A stretch of DNA of 64,000 bases, from the NCBI GenBank assembly GCA_030065915.1, contig JASJCQ010000015.1, positions 62,001-126,000 on the forward strand, in the 5' to 3' direction. The stretch comes from Woeseiaceae bacterium (GTDB lineage: Bacteria; Pseudomonadota; Gammaproteobacteria; Steroidobacterales; Woeseiaceae). The notes under the pieces are model-generated. The model saw only the letters and a program-made list of their open reading frames with translations. It made no database searches and was not told the origin of the DNA. The translations under genes and the position numbers were made by a program. This document shows positions 17,363 to 24,706 of the stretch, piece by piece (positions within the stretch are counted from its first letter, which is position 1; every line of letters begins with the position of its first letter).

Positions 17363-18181
17363 TCAAGCAGAGCCGATATCCTCATCGTCCAGTTTGTGCC
17401 CCCAGCCCTGCTTTGCTTTCAGGTAACGACGGTTGCTGTCGGTCACACCAATGACGTGTTTCACCGGCGTCACGTCGGTGAGTCCCTCGGCAGCCAGGTC
17501 GTCGAGCTTCTTCGGATTGTTGGTCATCAGGCGAAACGGTTTCTGACCGTAGAAATAACGGATTAACGCGGCTGCGTCGCTGAAGTCCCGGCAGTCATCC
17601 GGCAATCCGAGGCTGCGATTGGCCTGGTACGTGTTTTCGCCGGAGTCCTGGAGAAGGTAGGTTGCTGCTTTGGCCCACAGGCCGATGCCTCGGCCTTCGT
17701 GCCCCGACATGTAGACGAGCAGTCCGCCCTGCGCGTCGTCGTGAAGCCTCTCGACCGCCGTCGCGAGCTGTGGGCCGCACTCGCAACGCTCCGAGCCGAA
17801 CACGTCGCCGGTCAGGCAGCTCGAATGCACGCGAATCAGCGGGTCGGTCCATTGCTCGGGGTCGCCGATGACAAGGACGCTATTCACCGCCATCGAGGAC
17901 GCAAGGCTTGCGAACGATTCCTGCGCCTTTTCGGCGCGCAGCTTGTCCGCAATCTCCTGTATCGCCCTGAGTTCCGTGTTTCGCACGCAGGCGTACCAGT
18001 CAACCTCGTACCCCCTTCCGTGCAGGCTGAGCGGCAATGGAATCGGCCCGAGAATACTGATCGAACCACCGGGCCCGGCCGGCTCGTCCGCCGCCAGGCG
18101 GCCGCCGTCGCGACCGATCCGAATCAGCTTGCCGGCAGCGCTCAGCCTCTCACGAACGGTTGGATCGATATACGTGAACAT
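17363..18181 (-). CDS. ribA: GTP cyclohydrolase II
   Basis: A 272-residue protein with the GCH II core in its C-terminal two thirds. Zinc ligands are Cys122, Cys133 and Cys135 in SSCLTGDVFGSERCECG; HEGRGIGL and LLQD (with the preceding Tyr), then MTNNPKKLDDL, complete the active site. GCH II opens GTP to the first pyrimidine intermediate of riboflavin synthesis. Two points differ from the housekeeping RibA of about 200 residues: an N-terminal extension of roughly 90 residues, and GHEGRGIGL where RibA usually has RQEGRGIGL. It is not beside other rib genes, so it may be a second, specialised cyclohydrolase II. It converges on queF with one base between the stop codons. Confidence 0.82.
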   Translation of the reverse strand: MFTYIDPTVRERLSAAGKLIRIGRDGGRLAADEPAGPGGSISILGPIPLPLSLHGRGYEVDWYACVRNTELRAIQEIADKLRAEKAQESFASLASSMAVNSVLVIGDPEQWTDPLIRVHSSCLTGDVFGSERCECGPQLATAVERLHDDAQGGLLVYMSGHEGRGIGLWAKAATYLLQDSGENTYQANRSLGLPDDCRDFSDAAALIRYFYGQKPFRLMTNNPKKLDDLAAEGLTDVTPVKHVIGVTDSNRRYLKAKQGWGHKLDDEDIGSA

Positions 18182-18240
18182 GGGACGCGATTATGACGGC
18201 TAATCCTGAAATTCCGAGTGCAGGAGCGCAAAAATTTTCC

Positions 18241-18276
18241 TTGCTGACCAAAAAGTCAGTAAATATAATTACTGAC
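18241..18276 (+). promoter_or_regulatory. Sigma-70 promoter overlapped by a palindromic operator
   Basis: A -35 box TTGCTG (18241-18246) and a perfect -10 box TATAAT (18264-18269) are spaced by 17 bases. The -10 box lies inside an inverted repeat with arms GTCAGTAA (18255-18262) and TTACTGAC (18269-18276). A repressor bound there would exclude RNA polymerase. The first gene downstream encodes a TetR regulator, so autoregulation of the whole export operon is the simplest reading. The layout also shows that translation starts downstream of 18276. Confidence 0.8.
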
Positions 18277-18300
18277 CCAGTAGTCATCAATGGTCCAGGC

Positions 18301-18927
18301 ATGGCAGAACCGAGATACCAGCGACGCAAGGAAGAGCGGCCGGACGAAATCGCCGAAGCCGCCTTCGACGTGTTTTCGGAACACGGATATGCCGGCGCAC
18401 GCGTTGACGAAGTGGCCAGAAAAGCCGGTGTCAGCAAGGGACTGCTCTACCTGTATTTCAAGACCAAGGAAGAGCTGTTCAAGGCCGTCATCATGCGCGT
18501 CATCTCGCCGAAAATGGATGCGCTGATAGAACGGCTATCGGCCTCCGACCAGGGCGCCGAAGCATTGCTGCGCGGCCCTCTCCAGCAGTTCATGCAGAAA
18601 CTGCCGCGCAGTCGCGCAAGAGTCGTCATCAAATTGATGATCAGCGATGGCTCAAGGCACCCGGACCTTGTCGACTTCTATTGGGAGTCAGTGGCGTCGA
18701 AAGGCCTCGCACTGATCAGCTCGATCGTCGAACGAGGCGTGGCCTCCGGCGAATTCCGAAAGACCGCCGTGTCCGAATTACCTCAACTGGTGATTGCACC
18801 GATGATGGTCGCCACGATCTGGAAGATCATCTTTGCCGATCGTTCGCTCGACACGGACCGGCTGGTCAGCACACACATCGACATGCTGGTGTCGTACCTG
18901 AAGGCGGAAGGGAGCGAGATGCGATGA
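18301..18927 (+). CDS. TetR family regulator of the export operon
   Basis: A 208-residue TetR protein from ATG 18301 (MAEPRYQRRKEERPDEI). The longer frame back to 18193 is rejected because it would begin upstream of the promoter at 18241-18276. The helix-turn-helix spans about residues 15-60 (AFDVFSEHGYAGARVDEVAR, KGLLYLYFKTKEELFKA). The C-terminal part resembles the TetR_C domain of CecR/YbiH-type regulators with DGSRHPDLVDFYWESV. It overlaps the HlyD gene by ATGA. The arrangement regulator, HlyD lipoprotein, ABC ATPase, ABC-2 permease matches the CecR-YbhGFSR drug-export locus of enterobacteria, so it likely senses a toxic compound and releases the operon. Confidence 0.9.
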   Translation: MAEPRYQRRKEERPDEIAEAAFDVFSEHGYAGARVDEVARKAGVSKGLLYLYFKTKEELFKAVIMRVISPKMDALIERLSASDQGAEALLRGPLQQFMQKLPRSRARVVIKLMISDGSRHPDLVDFYWESVASKGLALISSIVERGVASGEFRKTAVSELPQLVIAPMMVATIWKIIFADRSLDTDRLVSTHIDMLVSYLKAEGSEMR

Positions 18928-19871
18928 GAGTTTTCCTGGTGCTTGTGCTGTTGCTGCTGGCCGCCTGCTCGGATAACGACGACGCACTACGCGTCGTCGG
19001 TGAACTGGCCTCCGAGCGTGTACTGATCACCGTCGAGACGACGGAGCCCATCGTCGACATTGCCGTTGCCGAGGGCGAGCGGGTGACGAAAGGCCAGCTG
19101 TTGCTTGAGCAGGATACGAGCCGGGCGGAGGCTCGGCTCAGTGAAGCCGAGGCTGCGTTCGCGCAGGCGAAAGCGCATCTCGACGAATTGCTGCGCGGAC
19201 CGCGGCGGGAGCAGGTCGACCAGGCAAGAGCCGACGCAGAACGCGCCCAGCACGAGCTTGAATTCCGGCAGGCCGAGCTCGAGCGGGCCAGGAAGGTCTT
19301 CGAACGGCAGCTGTCCTCGCCCGAGGCGCTTGACCAGGCGAAGAATGCGCACGATACCGCCAACGCGACGCTCAAACAGCGTCAGGCGCGCCTGGAAGAG
19401 CTGCTGTCCGGCACGACAGCAGAGGAACTGGAGCAGGCGGAACAATCATTGCGGCAGGCGTCGGCAAGACAGGATGCGGCTGGCATCGACCTCGAACGTC
19501 ACCGCGTCATCGCGCCGGTTGACGGGTTGATCGACACCCGGCTCTTCGAGGTCGGCGAACGACCACCGGCCGGTCAGCCGGTGCTGGTCATGCTGACAGG
19601 CAGGCAGGTGCACGCGGAGGTCTATGTGCCGGAGTCGCTGCGCGTTCGGATTCAGCCGGGCACGATGGCCAGCCTCGACATCGACGGCCTCGACGAGCCA
19701 GTGAACGGCCGCGTCCGCTGGGTCGCCAGCGAATCGGCGTTCACGCCCTACTACGCGTTAACGGAACGCGATCGCGGGCGCTTGAGTTATCTTGCCAAAA
19801 TTGACCTCGTGGGATACGACGAGCGGCTGCCGGACGGCGTGCCGGTCGAGGCGCGTTTCGAGCTGGACTGA
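18924..19871 (+). CDS. HlyD-family periplasmic adaptor, lipoprotein
   Basis: A 315-residue membrane-fusion protein. It begins with a lipoprotein signal (VLLLLAACSD; lipobox Cys15). Next come a split biotinyl-lipoyl-like domain (TTEPIVDIAVAEGERVTKGQ), a long coiled-coil hairpin (about residues 60-190, rich in QARADAERAQHELEF-type heptads), the second lipoyl half RVIAPVDGLIDTRLFEVG, and a beta-barrel domain. Such adaptors link an inner-membrane transporter to an outer-membrane TolC-type channel. Its start overlaps the regulator stop (ATGA), and the ABC ATPase follows 5 bases later. YbhG is the closest functional analogue by context. Confidence 0.9.
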   Translation: MRVFLVLVLLLLAACSDNDDALRVVGELASERVLITVETTEPIVDIAVAEGERVTKGQLLLEQDTSRAEARLSEAEAAFAQAKAHLDELLRGPRREQVDQARADAERAQHELEFRQAELERARKVFERQLSSPEALDQAKNAHDTANATLKQRQARLEELLSGTTAEELEQAEQSLRQASARQDAAGIDLERHRVIAPVDGLIDTRLFEVGERPPAGQPVLVMLTGRQVHAEVYVPESLRVRIQPGTMASLDIDGLDEPVNGRVRWVASESAFTPYYALTERDRGRLSYLAKIDLVGYDERLPDGVPVEARFELD

Positions 19872-19876
19872 CCGCG

Positions 19877-20815
19877 ATGAACGAGAACTTCGCGATTCAG
19901 GCCAGGGGTTTGACCAAGCGTTTCGGCCAGCTCGAGGCCGTCAGCCACTTAGACCTCGACGTGCCACGCGGGCGGATCTACGGTTTCTTAGGTCCCAACG
20001 GCTCCGGCAAGTCGACGACGCTGCGCATGCTGTGCGGCCTGTTGACCCCGAGCGAGGGCACGGCAAGGGTCCTCGACACGACAGTGCCTGGCAACACGCA
20101 GGCCCTGAAGCCGCGCATCGGCTACATGACACAGAAATTCTCCCTGTTTACTGACATGACAACCGAGGAGAACCTGCAATTCATCAGTGAGATCTATTCG
20201 GTGCCGGTGGCAGAGCGCCGGCCACGCATCGATGAACTGCTGGAGCGATACGATTTGGGGGAACAGCGCAAGCAGCTGGCGAGCACGATGTCAGGCGGCC
20301 AGAAGCAGAGACTTGCCCTCGCCTGCGCCGTGTTGCACAAGCCCGAACTGTTGCTGCTCGATGAGCCGACCAGCGCCGTCGACCCCCAGAGTCGCCGCGA
20401 CTTCTGGTCGAACCTGTTTCGGCTGGCCGACGCCGGTACGACGATCATGGTGTCTACTCACTACATGGACGAGGCCGAGCGCTGTCATCGCCTCGCGATT
20501 CTCGACCGGGGTCAGAAGGCGGCCGACGGGACGCCGAAAGACCTGCTGTCCGGCATTGGCATGCACGTGATTGAGATCGAATCGCCGGACACGGCGGCCG
20601 CGCAGGTCGCGATACAGCCGGTGAAACACGTGCGGAGCCTGACCCAGCTCGGTGCGAGGCTGCGTGTACTGATGCCGGACACCGTGGCCGAGCCGGTGGA
20701 CACGCTGCGCAGCGTGCTGGACTCGGCGGAGGTTGACGCCCTGGTACATCCGGTCGCCCCGTCGCTTGAGGACGTCTTTGTCACCGTGACGATGAAAGAG
20801 ACCGGAGACGTTTAG
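19877..20815 (+). CDS. ABC transporter ATP-binding protein
   Basis: A 312-residue nucleotide-binding subunit with Walker A GPNGSGKST (39-47), signature MSGGQKQRLALA, Walker B LLLLDEPTSAVD and the switch STHYMDEAERC. It has the DrrA-type C-terminal extension typical of ABC-2 exporters. It powers export by the permease encoded next. Unlike enterobacterial YbhF, which carries two fused ATPase domains, this protein has one and would act as a homodimer. The stop TAG shares its last base with the GTG start of the permease. Confidence 0.94.
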   Translation: MNENFAIQARGLTKRFGQLEAVSHLDLDVPRGRIYGFLGPNGSGKSTTLRMLCGLLTPSEGTARVLDTTVPGNTQALKPRIGYMTQKFSLFTDMTTEENLQFISEIYSVPVAERRPRIDELLERYDLGEQRKQLASTMSGGQKQRLALACAVLHKPELLLLDEPTSAVDPQSRRDFWSNLFRLADAGTTIMVSTHYMDEAERCHRLAILDRGQKAADGTPKDLLSGIGMHVIEIESPDTAAAQVAIQPVKHVRSLTQLGARLRVLMPDTVAEPVDTLRSVLDSAEVDALVHPVAPSLEDVFVTVTMKETGDV

Positions 20816-21915
20816 TGAAGGGCCTGTCGCGTCTGTTTGCCATTATCCGCAAGGAGGTCCGGCAGCTGCGTCGTGATCGCCTGACCGGCGGAATGATCGT
20901 CGGCCTCCCGCTGCTGCAGATTCTTCTGTTCGGCTATGCCATCAACACGGATGTTCGCCACCTCTCCACCGCCGTGGCGGACCGCTCAGGCAGTCACCTG
21001 TCTCGCGAATTTATTGCGCGACTTCGTCAGACGCAGGTCGTCGACATCGTCGGAACCGCAAACGGCAGCGACGGCCTCGAAGCCATGCTCCGGGCCGGCG
21101 AGATTTCGATCGGTGTGCTGATCCCGACGGACTTCGACCGTCGGCTCCTCGACGCGAACAGGAGCGCCGTGCAATTGCTCGTCGACGGCAGCGACCCCAC
21201 GATACTCGGCGTCGCCAACCAGCTCCGCGAGATGCCTCTTTCCATCTCTCCCGTCTCGCCGGGCACAGACCGTCAGGCAGAGATCGAGGTCCGGCCTTAC
21301 TACAACCCCGAGCGACGCACGCCGGTCAACATCGTCCCCGGCCTGATGGGTATCATCCTGATGATGACGATGACGCTGTTCACGTCGGTCGCCATCGTCC
21401 GCGAACGCGAACGCGGTAATCTCGAGTTACTGATCAATACGCCGGTGACGTCGATCGAGCTGATGATCGGCAAGATCGTTCCTTACATCGTCATAGGCCT
21501 GATTCAGCTCGCGATCATCCTGCTGGCCGGGAAGCTGCTGTTCGACGTCCCGATACGAGGCAGCGTCCTGCACCTCTATCTCGCTGCGAGCGTCTTCATC
21601 GCTGCAAACCTTGCACTGGGGCTGCTGATCTCTACTGCGGCCAAGACCCAGTTCCAGGCCATGCAGATGACCGTCTTCATGCTGATGCCATCGATATTGC
21701 TGTCCGGCTTCATGTTTCCCTTTGACGGCATGCCGGCGCTTGCCCAGTACATCGGGGAGATCCTGCCGACGACGCACTTCATCCGCCTGACGCGAGGAAT
21801 CATGCTGCGAGAGGCGTCGATTATCGAGTTAATCGGCGAAGTCTATGCCCTCGCGATATTCGCCGTCGCCGCAATGACGCTGGCCGCCTTGCGATTCAGC
21901 AAGCGGCTCGACTAG
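20815..21915 (+). CDS. ABC-2 type permease
   Basis: A 366-residue inner-membrane protein with a hydrophobic N-terminal helix (LTGGMIVGLPLLQILLFGYA), a large periplasmic loop (about residues 50-170), and five clustered helices at the C-terminal end, the pattern of YhhJ/YbhS/YbhR permeases. RERERGNLELLINTPVTSIE is the characteristic cytoplasmic coupling segment, and LLSGFMFPFDGMPALAQYIG is typical of ABC2_membrane_3. It starts at GTG 20815, which overlaps the ATPase stop. Only one permease gene is present, so it probably forms a homodimer, in contrast to the YbhS/YbhR pair. It is the last gene of the TetR-controlled operon. Confidence 0.9.
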   Translation: MKGLSRLFAIIRKEVRQLRRDRLTGGMIVGLPLLQILLFGYAINTDVRHLSTAVADRSGSHLSREFIARLRQTQVVDIVGTANGSDGLEAMLRAGEISIGVLIPTDFDRRLLDANRSAVQLLVDGSDPTILGVANQLREMPLSISPVSPGTDRQAEIEVRPYYNPERRTPVNIVPGLMGIILMMTMTLFTSVAIVRERERGNLELLINTPVTSIELMIGKIVPYIVIGLIQLAIILLAGKLLFDVPIRGSVLHLYLAASVFIAANLALGLLISTAAKTQFQAMQMTVFMLMPSILLSGFMFPFDGMPALAQYIGEILPTTHFIRLTRGIMLREASIIELIGEVYALAIFAVAAMTLAALRFSKRLD

Positions 21916-22048
21916 CCGGCCCTGCCACTGTCGACTCGCTCAAGCTCGACGCCCCCGAGTCGCAAAATGTCTTTGAATCTGTTGAAATATTGCCGCAGCG
22001 GGCAGGAAGGAGCCGCTGCAACACCCAGGGGCAAGGACGGAGAATTCC

Positions 22049-22657
22049 ATGAACGATCCACAGGCAGCCACGATTTTCGTCGTTGACGATGACCCGGCCA
22101 TCCGATTCGCGATGCAAGCGCTGCTCGAGTCCGTCGACTTGCGCCACCAGATCCTGTCATCCGGCAACGAGTTCCTGGAACAGGTCTCCTCCGACAGCGC
22201 TGGCTGCGTCGTGCTCGATATTCGCATGCCCGGTCTTGGCGGACTGGAACTGCAGGACGAGATGAAGAAACGAGGCTACACGCTGCCCATCATCTTCGTC
22301 ACCGGGCATGGCGACGTGCCGATGGCCGTCGAGGCGATGCAGAAAGGTGCCGTGGACTTTATCCAGAAGCCCTTTCGCGACCAGGAGTTGCTGGACCGGA
22401 TTCACATCGCTCTCGATACGGATGAGGAACGTCGCGCCGAGCAGCAACAGCACAATGTCGTCGCCGAGCGCATCGCGCTGCTGACGAATCGTGAACGCGA
22501 GGTGTTCGAGCTCGTCGTGACGGGCAAGCCGAACAAGCTGATTGCCTATGAGCTGGGCGTGAGCCAGCGCACGGTTGAGATCCACCGCGCTCGCGTCATG
22601 GAGAAAATGGAGGCGCGGTCACTGGCCGACCTCGTCAGGATGCACCTCCAGCAATAG
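22049..22657 (+). CDS. FixJ-type response regulator
   Basis: A 202-residue two-domain regulator: an N-terminal receiver with phospho-acceptor Asp57 (VVLDIRMPGLGGL), Thr in FVTGHGD and conserved Lys107 (FIQKPF), then a LuxR-type helix-turn-helix (about 140-200, LTNREREVFELVVTGKPNKL, GVSQRTVEIHRARVMEKM). This is the FixJ/TtrR/StyR layout. FixJ-like proteins activate microaerobic or respiration genes when phosphorylated by a PAS kinase. A PAS-PAS hybrid kinase lies 2 kb downstream, head-to-head with the cbb3 operon, so the pair may control that oxidase. GGACGGAG precedes the ATG. Confidence 0.92.
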   Translation: MNDPQAATIFVVDDDPAIRFAMQALLESVDLRHQILSSGNEFLEQVSSDSAGCVVLDIRMPGLGGLELQDEMKKRGYTLPIIFVTGHGDVPMAVEAMQKGAVDFIQKPFRDQELLDRIHIALDTDEERRAEQQQHNVVAERIALLTNREREVFELVVTGKPNKLIAYELGVSQRTVEIHRARVMEKMEARSLADLVRMHLQQ

Positions 22658-22659
22658 CG

Positions 22660-23007
22660 CTACAGGTTCGGGTGCTCCTCGTCGAAGCGAGCACAGTCAA
22701 TGCACTCGTCGGCATAAGGCTGCACCTGCAGCCGTTCGAATCCGATTTCGTCCCCGCACTCCTTGCAGATTCCGTAGGTGCCGTCGTCCATGCGCTGCAT
22801 CGCGCTGGAGATCAACGCCAGCTCCCTTCGGCTCTCGTTACCCAGCGCATCGACGACCTCGATATCTTCGAGCTCCTTGGCCCGTTCCTTGGAGTCCGGG
22901 TGATAGCCGCGGCGGACGTTTTTCTTGATGCGGTCGAGCCTGGCGGCAAGATCGGTCTTCTTGTCTTCGAGTTCTTTTCGCAGTGGCCCGTAGTCGATTG
23001 CAGCCAT
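22660..23007 (-). CDS. DksA/TraR-type zinc-finger protein
   Basis: A 115-residue protein: an N-terminal coiled-coil (about 8-75) and a C4 zinc finger of the DksA/TraR family, Cys81, Cys84, Cys102 and Cys105 (ICKECGDEI and ADECIDCARF). It is shorter than housekeeping DksA (about 150 residues) and the coil tip lacks an evident DxxDxA motif, so it is a paralogue that may bind the RNA polymerase secondary channel differently. Members like this often sit beside universal stress proteins, as here. It is convergent with the FixJ-like gene (2 bases between) and divergent from the Usp gene. Confidence 0.9.
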   Translation of the reverse strand: MAAIDYGPLRKELEDKKTDLAARLDRIKKNVRRGYHPDSKERAKELEDIEVVDALGNESRRELALISSAMQRMDDGTYGICKECGDEIGFERLQVQPYADECIDCARFDEEHPNL

Positions 23008-23135
23008 GATCTTTCACCGTTTCCGTGCTCTTTTGTATGACCAATCTATGTCCCACGCGTAGGTAACAGGTATTCGTAAAACCACTTACGGATCAGCATT
23101 TTCGGCCGGATCTGACCGCAGAACCCGGTGCTAAG

Positions 23136-23161
23136 CTACCTATTAGTGTAAGACTAGGTAG
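23136..23161. promoter_or_regulatory. Inverted repeat between dksA-like and usp genes
   Basis: Perfect 7-bp arms CTACCTA (23136-23142) and TAGGTAG (23155-23161) are separated by 12 bases in the 257-base divergent region. It could be a dimer-binding operator for one or both genes. The spacer is not self-complementary and there is no T-run, so it is not a terminator. Confidence 0.35.
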
Positions 23162-23264
23162 ATTCCGACATCGCGTAAGCGCATCGCCTAATGGATAGTT
23201 CAGCGGGGAGAGATAGGATTTTCTCAGGCTCCAGGCTTCGGGACACCATTTGGATTAGGTCGTT

Positions 23265-24227
23265 ATGCGGAAAATATCGAAGATTCTTGTTGTCATTGAC
23301 CCCACGGTTGAAGAGCAGCCGGCGCTCGACCGGGCTGCCTGGCTTGCGAAACAGGCCGATGCGCACCTCGAGCTGTTGGTCTGCTATTACAACGAGTACC
23401 TGAGCGGAGATCGCCTGTTCGACTCACCGTCGCTGGAAAAGGCGCGTGCGGAGGTCATCCAGACGCATGAACAGCGGCTGGAGACGATGGCCGAGCCTAT
23501 TCGGGCCGCTGGAACGACGGTGACGTCCAGCGTTGTCTGGGACCACCCTTTACACGAGGGAATCGTTCGACACAGCATCGCCAGCAAGGCCGACGTCGTG
23601 GTCAAGGACACTCACCACCATTCCTCGTTATCTCGTGCTCTGCTGTCGAATACGGACTGGAACCTGATTCGGACCTGCCCGATTCCACTGTGGCTCGTCA
23701 AGCCTGGCGACGTCGCAGAACACCCGGTGTTCGTCGCGGCAATCGACCCGATGAACCAGCACGACAAGCCCGCTGCTCTGGACGACGAGATTCTGCAGAC
23801 GAGCAAGTCCATCGTCGACATCGTGCACGGCGAGCTGCATGCATTCCACTGCTATGATCCGCGCATCGCCGTCGCCACGGCAACCGCTAACGCTTATATC
23901 CCGGTCTCGCTGCCGTTTGATGAGATCGAGCAGCAGATGCATGACGAGCATGAGGCACGCTTCAGCGAAATCACGCGCTTCCACGGCATCGACGAAGACC
24001 ATACGCACCTGGTCGCCGGTATGACGCACGAAGAGCTCCCCGAACACGCGAGCAAACTCAACGCGGACGTCGTCGTCATGGGCGCCGTCTCACGCAACCG
24101 GTGGAAACGCCTGTTTATCGGCGCCACTGCCGAACGGACGCTCGAGTTCGTGCCGTGTGACATGCTGATCATCAAGCCCGACTGGTTCCATACGCCGGTA
24201 GACGTCAGTACGCCGGACGCAGCCTGA
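23265..24227 (+). CDS. Tandem universal stress protein
   Basis: A 320-residue protein with two Usp domains in tandem (UspE-like): domain 1 starts ISKILVVIDPTVEEQPALDR, with DVVVKDTHHHSSLSRALL in its C-terminal part; domain 2 begins HPVFVAAIDPMN and ends with DVVVMGAVSRNRWKRLFIG and ATAERTLEFVPCDMLIIKP, close to the ATP-binding G-2x-G-9x-G type ending. UspE-type proteins help in survival of stasis, oxidative stress and low oxygen. Its place beside the DksA paralogue, a FixJ-like regulator and the cbb3 locus suggests a low-oxygen stress cluster. A second, partial Usp gene lies at the end of the window. Confidence 0.92.
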   Translation: MRKISKILVVIDPTVEEQPALDRAAWLAKQADAHLELLVCYYNEYLSGDRLFDSPSLEKARAEVIQTHEQRLETMAEPIRAAGTTVTSSVVWDHPLHEGIVRHSIASKADVVVKDTHHHSSLSRALLSNTDWNLIRTCPIPLWLVKPGDVAEHPVFVAAIDPMNQHDKPAALDDEILQTSKSIVDIVHGELHAFHCYDPRIAVATATANAYIPVSLPFDEIEQQMHDEHEARFSEITRFHGIDEDHTHLVAGMTHEELPEHASKLNADVVVMGAVSRNRWKRLFIGATAERTLEFVPCDMLIIKPDWFHTPVDVSTPDAA

Positions 24228-24304
24228 GTACGCTCGCCAACATCGAGCATTCCGCCCGGTACGGCGGCGCAATCCATACGGCAGTCGTCGTCGCTGCCAC
24301 CTGA

Positions 24305-24697
24305 ATGTACGCCTACCTGAAGCTCCTGCACGTGACGCTCGCGATCGTCAGCGTCTCGGGTTTCATGCGGCGCGCCTGGTGGTCGGTCAACGAGTCGCCT
24401 CTGCTCAAGACCAGGTTCGCGCGCACAGCCCCTCACGTCGTCGATACGTTCTTTTTGCTGGCCGGCATTGCGATGATCTGGATCGCCTCGTTGCCGGTAC
24501 TCAGCACCCCGTGGCTGCTGGCCAAGTTCGCGGGCCTGGTGGTCTACGTACTGGTCGGCACCGTCGCGATCAAACGAGGCAAAACCCGGGAGATTCGGCT
24601 GATGGCCTCGATTCTGGCGGTTGGTGTGTTCGCCTGGGTGGTCGGGATATCGATACGAAAATCGCCGCTGAGCTGGCTGACGCCGATGGTCGGCTGA
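24305..24697 (+). CDS. SirB family membrane protein
   Basis: A 130-residue inner-membrane protein with four hydrophobic helices, of the SirB/YchQ family. It opens with YLKLLHVTLAIVSVSGFMRR, and contains RTAPHVVDTFFLLAGIAMIW and a final ILAVGVFAWVVGISI. The conserved His in LKLLHVT and the His in PHVVDT match the family pattern. Function is not established; members occur near invasion or respiratory genes. The gene starts 77 bases after usp and ends 9 bases before the convergent kinase gene. No strong ribosome site is seen. Confidence 0.85.
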   Translation: MYAYLKLLHVTLAIVSVSGFMRRAWWSVNESPLLKTRFARTAPHVVDTFFLLAGIAMIWIASLPVLSTPWLLAKFAGLVVYVLVGTVAIKRGKTREIRLMASILAVGVFAWVVGISIRKSPLSWLTPMVG

Positions 24698-24706
24698 CCG
24701 CCTGGA

